Assembly (NCBI GenBank): GCA_045540115.1
Contig: JAZQGR010000066.1
Coordinates: 16,580 to 80,579 of the forward strand
DNA from: Colimorpha_A sp045540115
Lineage (GTDB): Bacteria > Bacillota > Clostridia > Oscillospirales > CAG-272
Direction of reading: 5' to 3'
Length of the DNA stretch: 64,000 nt
The notes below the pieces were generated by a model. That model was not told the DNA's origin and did not search any database. It was given only the letters and a program-made list of their open reading frames with translations. Position 1 is the first letter of the stretch; each line of letters begins with the position of its first letter. Shown here piece after piece: positions 1 to 7,510 of the stretch. Made by a program: the position numbers and the translations under genes.

Positions 1-240
1 AGCGGCGAGGAAATTTCACTTACGAACCGCGAGTTCAGTATCTTGTATAAGCTCCTTTCCTACCCGAAAAAGACCTTCACACGCACTCAGCTTATGGACG
101 AATTTTGGGACGCAGATACCGAGACCGCGCCGAGAGCTGTCGACGTTTATATGACGAAGCTACGCTCGAAGCTCTCGGAGTGCGAGGATTTTGAAATTAA
201 GACGGTTCACGGGCTTGGCTACAAGGCGGTGATAAAATGA
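1..240 (+). CDS. Response regulator, C-terminal DNA-binding part (partial)
   Basis: Only the last 79 codons lie in the window; the gene enters from the left edge, open in frame from base 1. What remains is the winged-helix DNA-binding domain of an OmpR/PhoB-type response regulator: LTNREFSILYKLL, the recognition-helix stretch PRAVDVYMTKLRSKL and the C-terminal wing VHGLGYKAVIK. The receiver domain with the phosphorylated Asp is outside the window. The stop codon overlaps the histidine kinase start by 4 bp (ATGA), so the two are translationally coupled and are very probably cognate partners. It would act in the cytoplasm as a transcription factor; its targets cannot be read here, though the two membrane protein genes downstream are candidates. 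Confidence 0.93.
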   Translation, partial: SGEEISLTNREFSILYKLLSYPKKTFTRTQLMDEFWDADTETAPRAVDVYMTKLRSKLSECEDFEIKTVHGLGYKAVIK

Positions 241-1304
241 AAAAGCCGACAGTCAAGGGCGTGCTCAAGTCGGTCAATAATTTTCTCATATTCTTTCTTA
301 CGATCGGCTTTGCGGTCTCCTGCTGTATGATGCTGTTTTTAAGCACGATGGCAAAGTCAATGGATCTGACCTATACGGCAGAAAATATCGAATCGGCGGC
401 GAAGATCACGTTTATAAACGTGCTGATCCTCACCTTTATTTTCGCGACGATCGACCACGTAAGGAGAAAAATCAACGTCGACCGCCCCGCAAAAATAATC
501 ACCGACACGACCGAAAAGATAATGCAGGGCGATTTTTCCGCGCGCGTTCCGAATATGCACGGCGCGGGTATGGACGGCTTCAACCGTATCGGCGCGGCGG
601 TGAATCAGATGGCGTCAGAGCTGAAAAGCGTTGAAACGCTCCGTACCGATTTTATCGCGAACGTGTCGCACGAAATGAAAACCCCACTTGCCGTTATGCA
701 GAATTACGGAACGCTTTTGCAGTCTCCGGATCTGAGCGACGAAAAGCGCCTTGAATATGCAAAGGGTGTGACCGATGCTTCCCGCCGTATGGCGGATATG
801 ATGACGAATATCCTCAAGCTCAACCGCCTCGAAAATCAGCAGATATACCCCGAAATTACCGAGTTTGACCTCGGTGAGCAGCTTTGCGAATGCCTGCTCA
901 GATATGAGAGCGTGTGGGAAGAATCGGAGATAGAGATCGATACCGATATCGAAGAAAACGTAATGATAAAAGCCGACGCCGAGCTGCTGAGCCACGTCTG
1001 GAGCAATCTGTTTTCAAACGCCTTCAAGTTTACCGATAAGGGCGGACGGGTGTCGGTTTCACTATCCGCAACCGAGCATCACGCAATCGTCAAGGTGACC
1101 GACACGGGCTGCGGAATGACTCCCGAGGTCGGCGCGCATATATTCGAAAAGTTCTATCAGGGAGACACCTCCCATTCCGTTCAGGGCAACGGGCTTGGTC
1201 TTGCGCTCGTCAAGAGAGTCGTTGACATAATGAAGGGCGAGATAAGTGTCGAAAGCGTGCTCGGAAAGGGAACGACCTTTACGGTCAGAATGAGGAGGGC
1301 GTAA
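237..1304 (+). CDS. Membrane sensor histidine kinase
   Basis: 355 aa sensor kinase. Two membrane segments (about 15-37 and 57-73) enclose a very short external loop of about 20 residues, so the signal is probably sensed in or at the membrane. A HAMP linker follows (about 74-130), then HisKA with the H box FIANVSHEMKTPL (phosphoacceptor His145) and HATPase_c with N box LFSNAFKFT, G1 box DTGCGM, F box FEKFYQGD and G2 box GNGLGLALVKRVV. All key residues are present. It phosphorylates the response regulator whose gene overlaps it by 4 bp, and its own stop overlaps the next ATG (TAATG), so at least three genes are co-transcribed. The short-loop architecture resembles sensors linked to cell-envelope stress, but the ligand is unknown. 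Confidence 0.95.
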   Translation: MKKPTVKGVLKSVNNFLIFFLTIGFAVSCCMMLFLSTMAKSMDLTYTAENIESAAKITFINVLILTFIFATIDHVRRKINVDRPAKIITDTTEKIMQGDFSARVPNMHGAGMDGFNRIGAAVNQMASELKSVETLRTDFIANVSHEMKTPLAVMQNYGTLLQSPDLSDEKRLEYAKGVTDASRRMADMMTNILKLNRLENQQIYPEITEFDLGEQLCECLLRYESVWEESEIEIDTDIEENVMIKADAELLSHVWSNLFSNAFKFTDKGGRVSVSLSATEHHAIVKVTDTGCGMTPEVGAHIFEKFYQGDTSHSVQGNGLGLALVKRVVDIMKGEISVESVLGKGTTFTVRMRRA

Positions 1305-2188
1305 TGAACCTGAAAAAGCTTGGGCTCAAGCTCCTGTTTCCGCATATCGCGCTGATGATATTGCTTGTCCCCGTGTCGACGGCGGCTCTCGTCTGCTCGA
1401 TGGTTTTTCTGGGGAAGACCTCGGCAGTCTCGATAATCTCCTACGTCCTGTCGGCTTATACGCTGACGGTCTGGTGCTTCAAGATACCGTATCTGATTCG
1501 TTTTTTCAAGAAATTCAAAAACGAAAACAAATATATCGCGGTCTGGCGGGGTGATGCGAACCTGAGAGTGAATATCTCTCTTTACGGCACGCTGATATTC
1601 AATACCGCCTACGCCGCGCTTCAGCTCGGAATGGGCATCCGTCACAGATCGTTCTGGTTCACCTCGCTGTCCTGCTACTACATCTTTCTTGCCGCGATGC
1701 GCTTCTTTCTTCTGCGCCACACAAGAAAAAACAAGCCGGGCGAATACCTTGAAGCCGAGCTTCGCAAGACGCGTGCGTGCGGCGTGGTGCTGCTGACGAT
1801 GAACCTCGCGCTTGCGCTCATGATCTTCTTTATGGTCTATTGGAACAGGACCTTTATTCACCACGAAATCACAACGATATCGCTTGCGGCATACACATTC
1901 ACCTCGTTCACGCTCGCCATCGTGAATATCGTGAAGTACCGCAAGTACGAAAGCCCCGTTTACACGGCATCAAAGGCAATTTCGCTCGCGGCGGCGTGCG
2001 TTTCGATGCTGACGCTTGAATCGACGATGCTGACTACTTTCGGCACCGAATCGCTCAGCCTGACTGAAAGGAGATTATTCCTCGGTCTGAGCGGCGGCGC
2101 GATCTCGGCGTTTATCATCGCGATGGCAATATATATGATCGTTAAGGTAACGAAATCACTTAAGCGGCTCAAAGCCGTCAAGGAGTAA
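1304..2188 (+). CDS. Polytopic membrane protein, unknown function
   Basis: 294 aa, mostly hydrophobic, with about seven or eight predicted membrane segments (roughly 13-36, 42-62, 92-112, 117-136, 157-178, 187-208, 222-242, 256-282). The short polar loops are rich in Lys/Arg, including a basic stretch FFKKFKNENK after segment 2. I recognise no family motif or catalytic residue. The start overlaps the kinase stop by one base (TAATG) and the next gene begins 3 bp after its stop, so it belongs to the two-component operon. Likely roles are an accessory sensor subunit or a target protein of the system; this rests on context only. Confidence 0.8.
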   Translation: MNLKKLGLKLLFPHIALMILLVPVSTAALVCSMVFLGKTSAVSIISYVLSAYTLTVWCFKIPYLIRFFKKFKNENKYIAVWRGDANLRVNISLYGTLIFNTAYAALQLGMGIRHRSFWFTSLSCYYIFLAAMRFFLLRHTRKNKPGEYLEAELRKTRACGVVLLTMNLALALMIFFMVYWNRTFIHHEITTISLAAYTFTSFTLAIVNIVKYRKYESPVYTASKAISLAAACVSMLTLESTMLTTFGTESLSLTERRLFLGLSGGAISAFIIAMAIYMIVKVTKSLKRLKAVKE

Positions 2189-2191
2189 AAA

Positions 2192-2596
2192 ATGGAAAAC
2201 AAAGAAACCTTTAACTATACCTACTCCGCAAAGGAGCAGGACGAAATAAAGGCGATCCGTAAAAAATACGAGAAGCCGATCGAGGTCGAGGATAAAATGT
2301 CGGCGCTTCGCCGCCTTGACGCGTCGGTGACTAAAAAGGCTACCGTTGTTTCGCTGATATTCGGTATAATCGGCGCGCTTGTGATGGGCTCGGGAATGAG
2401 CCTCGCGATGGAAAAAACCTTTGCGGAATTTCTCGGAATGGGAGAAACGACCGCGATGCTCGTCGGAATATCCGTCGGCGTTGTCGGGATCATCCTCGTC
2501 GCGCTTGCGTATCCGATATATAACGGTATCGTAAAAAGGGAGCGCGAAAGGATCGCCCCCGAGATCATCCGCCTGACCGATGAGCTGATGAAATGA
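2192..2596 (+). CDS. Small membrane protein, unknown function
   Basis: 134 aa. A charged N-terminal third (about 1-47, rich in Lys and Glu) is followed by two membrane segments (about 50-70 and 85-110) separated by a short loop, then a charged amphipathic tail (RERERIAPEIIRLTDELMK). Cytoplasmic N and C termini are likely. The start lies 3 bp after the upstream stop with AAGGAG in front. It is the last gene of the two-component operon: a strong hairpin terminator begins 5 bp after its stop. I do not recognise the family. Confidence 0.75.
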   Translation: MENKETFNYTYSAKEQDEIKAIRKKYEKPIEVEDKMSALRRLDASVTKKATVVSLIFGIIGALVMGSGMSLAMEKTFAEFLGMGETTAMLVGISVGVVGIILVALAYPIYNGIVKRERERIAPEIIRLTDELMK

Positions 2597-2601
2597 AAGA
2601 G

Positions 2602-2630
2602 AAAAGCACCTGCCGAAGCAGGTGCTTTTT
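2602..2630 (+). terminator. Rho-independent terminator
   Basis: AAAAGCACCTGC, loop CGAA, GCAGGTGCTTTTT: a 12-bp perfect stem ending in a T run, directly after the two-component operon. Confidence 0.92.
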
Positions 2631-2684
2631 AGATAAAAGAGAATAATGAATAGATAATAAATAATAAAATAATTGGCGTGAGAA

Positions 2685-3085
2685 CAGGGGCGTTATCTTG
2701 CCTTCCCCTCAGGGGGAAGTTAAGAGGCGGAGCCTCGGATGAGGTGTTCCAAAGGGATGTAACATCTTTTTACGCGGGCTCCTCCACCGCCTACGGCGGA
2801 GCCCCCTTTGCACAAGGGAGCCTAAGAACGCAGCGAAGCGTCGGGACGTTATCTTGCCTTCCCCTCAGGGGAAGGTGCTGAACGAAGTGAAGCGGATGAG
2901 GTGTAGGCGGCAACGCCGCCGTGTGCCTCGCCCTTCGGGAGAGGTGGCACGAAGTGCCGGAGAGGGTGTTAAAAACGATGTAACACCGTTTTTACGTGGG
3001 CTCCTCACCGCCTTCGGCGGAGCCCCCTCCCGGAGGGAGCCTAAGAACGTTGCGAAGTATTGGGGTGTTGTCTTGCCTTCCCGCG
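2685..3085. repeat. Composite of dispersed intergenic repeats
   Basis: This gene-free stretch holds two full and one truncated copy of a dispersed element built around a hairpin CCTTCCCC..GGGGAAGG, introduced by TTATCTTGCC or similar and followed by GATGAGGTG and a short stretch like GATGTAACATCG. The copies start near 2692, 2850 and 3067. They alternate with two copies of a second unit, GGGCTCCTC..CCGCC-loop-GGCGGAGCCCCC..GGGAGCCTAAGAACG, near 2778 and 2998. Sister copies lie at about 7.08, 7.27 and 10.25 kb. No convincing gene is present; short ORFs here follow the palindromes. The third copy is cut off at the promoter of the next gene. Confidence 0.85.
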
Positions 3086-3088
3086 ATA

Positions 3089-3116
3089 TTGACATTTCGC
3101 GGAGGTATGATATAAT
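3089..3116 (+). promoter_or_regulatory. Sigma-A type promoter
   Basis: TTGACA (3089-3094), 16-bp spacer, TATAAT (3111-3116), about 45 bp upstream of the first gene of the PstS-like operon. Both boxes match consensus exactly. Confidence 0.85.
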
Positions 3117-3160
3117 AAAATCAAGCTAACACAAGGCGCATTCAAAAAAGGAGTCTGTAT

Positions 3161-3439
3161 ATGTTTATTATAAGATTGATAATCGGTCTGTTAGGACAAT
3201 TTTTTACGATTTTTCTCTTTTTCGGTATTCCGATATTGACGGTAGGTTTTTTTATCAAAAGCTTATACGGATATATAAAAGCAAGAAAAACAAACAAAGA
3301 GATTCCCGACACGTTTCCTGCTGAAGAAATGAAAAAGCGGCTCGTCCGTTTGGTAGTTTCATCAATTATGATGGGCGTACTTGTAGCGGCGGTGATCGGT
3401 GTTATCTGGCTGATGTATATGGCGGCCGCATATATGTGA
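3161..3439 (+). CDS. Small two-span membrane protein
   Basis: 92 aa with two membrane segments (about 5-32 and 66-90) and a basic, charged cytoplasmic-type linker between them (YIKARKTNKEIPD..EEMKKR). AAAGGAG stands in front of the ATG and a consensus promoter lies upstream. It is the first of three closely packed genes, followed by a 46-residue membrane peptide and a PstS-like binding protein. No family is recognised. The context suggests membrane partners of the anchored binding protein, but nothing in the sequence proves this. Confidence 0.7.
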   Translation: MFIIRLIIGLLGQFFTIFLFFGIPILTVGFFIKSLYGYIKARKTNKEIPDTFPAEEMKKRLVRLVVSSIMMGVLVAAVIGVIWLMYMAAAYM

Positions 3440-3446
3440 GGTGGCT

Positions 3447-3587
3447 ATGAAAAACCGAACCTATTACACTGTACTTTTCGCCGTGCTCGGAATTTGTGTC
3501 GCTTTGACCGTTGCTCACCTTATCTACGCAATCTACGCATACGAGCATTGCTCCATTATCTACTTTATAGGGAAGGAGCTGTGGTAA
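3447..3587 (+). CDS. 46-residue single-span membrane peptide
   Basis: Small ORF starting MKNRTYYTVLFAVLG and ending YFIGKELW. It has one hydrophobic segment (about 6-31) and a short tail with one Cys. GAGGTGG stands just before its ATG. The stop codon is directly followed by the ATG of the PstS-like gene, and the SD for that gene (GGAAGGAG) lies inside its last codons, a layout typical of coupled genes. It fills an otherwise empty gap of just the right size. Function unknown. Confidence 0.6.
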   Translation: MKNRTYYTVLFAVLGICVALTVAHLIYAIYAYEHCSIIYFIGKELW

Positions 3588-4574
3588 ATGAAATTGCGTA
3601 AGCAGATAATTTCGATCATTCTTCTGATAGCGGTATTTGCGGTTTTTAATTTCAGTATGTATATGCTGCTCACACGTCGGCTGTCAAACAATTTCAGCGA
3701 TGCAACAAGGGCGCAGATGGTCGACGTCGGAAGGTATCTGCCGCATAACGAAAGCTCCGATCTTCCGAAGATAGAGACTTCCTTTAAGCTTGAAGAGGAT
3801 CTCCCCGTGCTTGACGGTGCGGCGGCGCTCGTTCCCGTTTACGCGGGGGTAATACATAACGTCTATCCCGAGGGCTGTGTCACTTACGAGGGCGGAAAAT
3901 TCTCGGACGATAATTTTTACGGCGAAAACTTCGCCCCCGACAGCGCGATGCAGTATAAGAATACCGTGCGCGGATATAAGGCGATAGTCGACGGCGAGAC
4001 CGACGTTCTTTTCTGTGCGGCACCGTCGGAGGAGCAGAAAAAATATGCGTCAGAAAAGGGCGTGGAGCTTGTTTACGTTCCGATCGGGCTTGAGGGCTTC
4101 GTTTTCTTCGTGAATGAGAAAAACCCCGTCGATAACCTGACGGTCGATCAGATAAGAAAGATCTATTCCTGTAAATATACAAACTGGAAGGACGTCGGCG
4201 GCGCAAACCGTATAATCAATCCCGTAACGAGGCTGAAGGGAAGCGGAAGCCAGACGGCGTTTGAAGCGTTTATGGGAGATCATAAGATCGGGAAAAAATC
4301 CCCGTTTGCGATCACGGGCGCCTCGATCGGCTTTTCCTTCAGGTACTATATGGACGGCATCGTCGGAAACGATTCTGTGAAGATGCTTTCGCTCAACGGC
4401 GTATATCCGAGTGCCGAAAATATCAGGAACAGAAGCTATCCTGTCGTCGTGCAGTTCTACGCCATTTACAGAGCGGATAACGATAACGAAAATATTCCCG
4501 CGCTGATCGAATGGCTCTTGTCGGACGAGGGGCAAAGCCTTATAGAAAAGACGGGATACGTCAGAATCAAGTAA
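3588..4574 (+). CDS. Membrane-anchored PstS-like (phosphate-type) binding protein
   Basis: 328 aa. An uncleaved N-terminal membrane anchor (about 7-29, no lipobox) is followed by an extracellular PBP-like fold of the PstS family. Family landmarks are LEGFVFFVNEKNPVDNLT, IRKIYSCKYTNWKDVGG, the ligand-loop motif GSGSQTAFEAFMG and the closing LIEWLLSDEGQSLIEKTGYV. Typical PstS proteins are lipoproteins encoded beside pstCAB; here no permease or ATPase gene is near, and the neighbours are two tiny membrane proteins. That argues for a sensing or scavenging role rather than classical ABC uptake. The ligand may be phosphate or another oxyanion; the ring of Ser/Thr contacts cannot be verified by eye. 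Confidence 0.8.
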   Translation: MKLRKQIISIILLIAVFAVFNFSMYMLLTRRLSNNFSDATRAQMVDVGRYLPHNESSDLPKIETSFKLEEDLPVLDGAAALVPVYAGVIHNVYPEGCVTYEGGKFSDDNFYGENFAPDSAMQYKNTVRGYKAIVDGETDVLFCAAPSEEQKKYASEKGVELVYVPIGLEGFVFFVNEKNPVDNLTVDQIRKIYSCKYTNWKDVGGANRIINPVTRLKGSGSQTAFEAFMGDHKIGKKSPFAITGASIGFSFRYYMDGIVGNDSVKMLSLNGVYPSAENIRNRSYPVVVQFYAIYRADNDNENIPALIEWLLSDEGQSLIEKTGYVRIK

Positions 4575-4611
4575 TGTCATTTTGCGTTTTTACGCTGAAA
4601 GGACGGTAAAT

Positions 4612-5586
4612 ATGAGCACGTGTATCAACAAAAGGGTCTTCTGCGCCTGTGCGTCGCTTTTGCTTGCGGCGTCACTTGCAATTTCCGCGTCTGCCGCTGC
4701 TGCGCCCGAAAAAGGAACGCTCGTTATTTTGGGCGATTCCATAGGAACGGGACACAGCCTTCCCGACTACAACAGCGAGGGAGATCCGAAGTCGAAATAT
4801 TCGTGGGCGACACTGCTTTCGAAAAAATACGGCGCGAAGCAGATAAATCTTGCTGTCGACGGCGACACGACCTCCGACCTTCTTGAGGTCGTAAATGACG
4901 CGTCAAAGCGCAGAGTGATAGCTGACGCCAAGGTGATCTGCATCTCTGTCGGCGGAAACAATTTCCTTCAGCTTATGGGAAGATTGGCTCTGAGCGGTAC
5001 GATTTTTGACGGCGAGGCGGTCGAAAGCGCCTACGTTGAGATGGAGACGGCGGCGGAACGTGATCTTGACGCGATCTTTGCCGAGCTGAAAAAGATAAAT
5101 CCCGACGCGAAGGTGCTTGTTCAGACTTTGTTTGAGCCGTACCGCTATTTTGAGATACAGGTGACGCCCGAGCAAACGGTTGCCGAATGGATGGGCGCGT
5201 TCATTGACCGATATAATGCCGTCCTGACGGCAAAGGCAGAGTCTCACGGCTTCACGGTCGTTGACGTTGCGAAAAAGTTTGAAGCCGACGGACAGAAAAG
5301 CTGGGTGTATACCTCTATGAGCGAGGGAACGCTTGCTGAAGCCATTATAGCGTTCGCAACCGCGAATCCGCATCCGACAAAGGACGGTCACAAGGGTATC
5401 TTCGATGCCTACTGCGAAACGGCGGGAAATATTTTCACGGCGGCGTTCGGAGACGAAAACACCTCGGGAGCTCGCGCCTCGGGCTCGGATAATAAGCATA
5501 TCGGGCTGATCGTCGGGATCGGCATCGGCACAATTCTAATCGGTAGCGCGTGCGCGCTGATACTCGCAAAGAAAAAACGCAGTTAA
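4612..5586 (+). CDS. Secreted, membrane-tethered SGNH/GDSL hydrolase
   Basis: 324 aa from the ATG at 4612, chosen because GAAAGGAC lies in front; the frame is open to a TTG at 4582 without a useful SD. An N-terminal signal peptide (about 1-31, ending ASAAAA) precedes an SGNH hydrolase domain: block I VILGDSIGTG (Ser43), block III VGGNNF, block V NPHPTKDGH carrying the Asp/His pair. A C-terminal membrane segment with a KKKRS tail tethers it to the outer face of the membrane. Family members hydrolyse ester bonds, often acetyl groups on glycans or lipid esters. It sits 37 bp after the PstS-like gene and just before a nicotinamidase-like gene. The substrate is unknown. Confidence 0.87.
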   Translation: MSTCINKRVFCACASLLLAASLAISASAAAAPEKGTLVILGDSIGTGHSLPDYNSEGDPKSKYSWATLLSKKYGAKQINLAVDGDTTSDLLEVVNDASKRRVIADAKVICISVGGNNFLQLMGRLALSGTIFDGEAVESAYVEMETAAERDLDAIFAELKKINPDAKVLVQTLFEPYRYFEIQVTPEQTVAEWMGAFIDRYNAVLTAKAESHGFTVVDVAKKFEADGQKSWVYTSMSEGTLAEAIIAFATANPHPTKDGHKGIFDAYCETAGNIFTAAFGDENTSGARASGSDNKHIGLIVGIGIGTILIGSACALILAKKKRS

Positions 5587-5600
5587 TGGAGGAGCAGATT

Positions 5601-6125
5601 GTGAAACACGTTCTTGTAGTTGTAGATATTCAAAAGGACTTCGTCGACGGTGCTCTCGGCACTAAAGAGGCAGTTTCGATGATAGACAACGCGGTGAATA
5701 AGATCCGCGAATTTGAAGGCGAAATTTTCGTAACCTACGACACGCATTTTGAGGATTATATGAATACTGCCGAGGGCAAAAAGCTTCCCGTTCCGCATTG
5801 CATCAAGGGGAAAAGCGGCTGGGAGCTTGATAAGAATGTCGCCGCGGCGCTTGAGGGTAAGGATTTTACGACTGTTGAGAAGCTGACGTTCGGCTCGGTC
5901 GACCTGCCTGCACTCGTAAATGAAGCCGTCGGAGAGGAGGATTTTGATATTACGCTCATCGGTCTCTGCACCGATATCTGTGTCGTGTCGAACGCCCTTA
6001 TTTTGAAGGCGAGCTTCCCCGAAAGGGAGGTTTACGTCGATTCCTCCGCTTGCGCGGGCGTGACGGTCGATAGCCATAACGCGGCTTTGATTACGATGAA
6101 AATGTGCCAGATAAACGTGATATAA
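5601..6125 (+). CDS. Cysteine hydrolase, nicotinamidase (PncA)-like
   Basis: 174 aa from GTG 5601, selected because GGAGGAG (5588-5594) sits 6 bp upstream; the frame is also open from ATG 5586 and beyond. Isochorismatase-like fold with the triad Asp9 (VVDIQKDF), Lys94 (VEKLTFGS) and Cys127 (LCTDICV). Metal-site residues expected for a nicotinamidase are present: Asp47 and His49 in YDTHFEDY and His66 in LPVPHC. The likely reaction is nicotinamide plus water to nicotinate plus ammonia in NAD salvage, in the cytoplasm; another amidase specificity in this superfamily remains possible. The closest upstream gene is the SGNH hydrolase (14 bp). Confidence 0.85.
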   Translation: MKHVLVVVDIQKDFVDGALGTKEAVSMIDNAVNKIREFEGEIFVTYDTHFEDYMNTAEGKKLPVPHCIKGKSGWELDKNVAAALEGKDFTTVEKLTFGSVDLPALVNEAVGEEDFDITLIGLCTDICVVSNALILKASFPEREVYVDSSACAGVTVDSHNAALITMKMCQINVI

Positions 6126-6140
6126 ATTGATGCAAACATC

Positions 6141-6169
6141 TTTACAAATCGGATAACAAGTGCTATAAT
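6141..6169 (+). promoter_or_regulatory. Promoter of nagB
   Basis: TTTACA (6141-6146), 17-bp spacer, TATAAT (6164-6169), followed by GAAGGAG and the nagB ATG at 6205. Confidence 0.8.
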
Positions 6170-6204
6170 TTAAGCGTAATTTTATACTTTGAAGGAGAAA
6201 AATC

Positions 6205-6990
6205 ATGAAACTTATCATCAAAGACAACTACGCGGCAATGAGTGAATGGGCAGCGCAGCACATCGCGAATGCCATAAACAATCACAAAGAGGACCGTCCC
6301 TTTGTTCTCGGACTTCCGACAGGCTCTTCCCCCCTCGGAGTTTATAAGAGACTTGCCGAGATGAACAAGGCAGGCGAGGTTACCTTCAAGAACGTCGTTA
6401 CCTTCAATATGGACGAATACGTTGGACTTCCCCGCGAGCACGACCAGAGCTACTGGTACTTTATGCACGACAATTTCTTCAACCACATCGATATTCCCGC
6501 AGAAAACGTAAACATTCTTAACGGTATGGCGGAAGATCTCGAGGCTGAGTGCCAGAGATACGAGGACAAGATCGCGTCCTACGGCGGAATCGACCTCTTC
6601 CTCGGCGGAAGCGGCGTTGACGGACACATCGCGTTCAACGAGCCCTTCACCTCTCTTACCTCCCGTACAGGCGTTCGCGCTCTTACCGAGGATACCCTTA
6701 TCGTAAACTCCCGTTTCTTCGGAAACGATCCCGAGAAGGTTCCGAAGACCGCGCTTTCCGTTGGTGTCGGCACCGTTTGCGACTCCAAGCAGGTTCTCCT
6801 CCTCATCAGCGGACACAACAAGGCACGCGCTCTCCGTCATTGCGTTGAGGGTGGCGTTGACCATGCTTGGACGATCAGCGCTCTCCAGCTTCATAAGGAC
6901 GGCATCATTGCTTGCGACGAGGCTGCTTGCGGCGAGCTCAAGGTGGATACCTACAAGTACTTCAAGGAAATCTACAAGAACGAAAAGTAA
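6205..6990 (+). CDS. nagB: Glucosamine-6-phosphate deaminase
   Basis: 261 aa, the usual length. Converts glucosamine 6-phosphate to fructose 6-phosphate and ammonia in the cytoplasm, the step that brings amino sugars into glycolysis. Signature blocks are GLPTGSSPLGVY (phosphate loop), FNMDEYVGL (Asp70/Glu71) and GGSGVDGHIAFNEP with Asp139, His141 and Glu146, matching the catalytic residues of the E. coli enzyme. It has its own promoter and terminator, so it is monocistronic. No nagA or PTS gene is adjacent. It fits with the amino-sugar (GH123-like) and galactoside enzymes elsewhere in the window. Confidence 0.97.
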   Translation: MKLIIKDNYAAMSEWAAQHIANAINNHKEDRPFVLGLPTGSSPLGVYKRLAEMNKAGEVTFKNVVTFNMDEYVGLPREHDQSYWYFMHDNFFNHIDIPAENVNILNGMAEDLEAECQRYEDKIASYGGIDLFLGGSGVDGHIAFNEPFTSLTSRTGVRALTEDTLIVNSRFFGNDPEKVPKTALSVGVGTVCDSKQVLLLISGHNKARALRHCVEGGVDHAWTISALQLHKDGIIACDEAACGELKVDTYKYFKEIYKNEK

Positions 6991-6995
6991 TATGA

Positions 6996-7023
6996 TAAAA
7001 AGCACCCGAAAGGGTGCTTTTTT
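6996..7023 (+). terminator. Terminator after nagB
   Basis: AAAAAGCACCC, loop GAAA, GGGTGCTTTTTT. Confidence 0.93.
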
Positions 7024-7059
7024 GGTGAATAATGAATAATGAATGATGAATAATGAATA

Positions 7060-7400
7060 ATTGTCGTGCGAAGCATCGAGACGTTGTTAGCCTTCCCCAG
7101 CGGGGGAAGGGGGACCGCAGACGCTGCGTCTGCGGTGGATGAGGTGTTCCAAGGGGATGTAACATCGTTTCAAAACGGACAGTCGAGGTGAGGGGTTCCC
7201 CGAAGCGAATAAAATGAGCTTTGGGGGTTCCGAGGTTGCCTGTCCCTACAAACAACGTATCGAAGCATCGGGAAGTCATCTCGCCTTCCCCAGCGGGGGA
7301 AGGGGGACCACCGAAGGTGGTTGATGAGGTGTCCCGAAGGAATGTTACATTGTTTATACGCGGGCGACCAACGCTCGCCCGTACAAGGTGCTTCCAAACG
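7060..7400. repeat. Dispersed repeat cluster (two hairpin-type copies plus a MITE-like fragment)
   Basis: Two copies of the CCTTCCCC..GGGGAAGGGGGACC element, near 7089-7175 and 7281-7355. The first contains a second perfect stem ACCGCAGACG-CTG-CGTCTGCGGT and the trailer GATGAGGTGTTCC..GATGTAACATCG. Between them, 7192-7230 carries about 39 bp that recur inverted inside the 119-bp element at 24009-24127. A GGGCGACCAACGCTCGCCC stem follows near 7363. No gene is seen between the nagB terminator and the GH42 promoter. Confidence 0.85.
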
Positions 7401-7444
7401 TTTTTGCGTGATGTTGCTTCACATCAAATATTTCCCGAAATCCG

Positions 7445-7473
7445 TTGACAAACACCTGCAAAAATGATAATAT
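7445..7473 (+). promoter_or_regulatory. Probable promoter of the GH42-SGNH operon
   Basis: TTGACA at 7445-7450 with -10-like TAATAT at 7468-7473 (17-bp spacer) or GATAAT at 7466-7471. It lies about 40 bp upstream of the chosen ATG and inside the frame-open N-terminal extension, which is one reason to reject that extension as coding. Confidence 0.7.
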
Positions 7474-7510
7474 GACCTTGACATCACCATCTCTGAAGGG
7501 AGACAAAAAT

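Noticed and set aside
2678..3129. Short proteins in the repeat region
   Set aside because: The frames simply follow the hairpin repeats; the same low-complexity peptides arise wherever the repeat occurs, and no SD is convincing.
6163..7005. 280-codon minus-strand frame over nagB
   Set aside because: Shadow of a gene with strong codon bias; nagB itself is certain.
7445..7510. 22-codon N-terminal extension of the GH42 gene
   Set aside because: It contains the TTGACA and -10 boxes; family similarity begins at the ATG at 7511.
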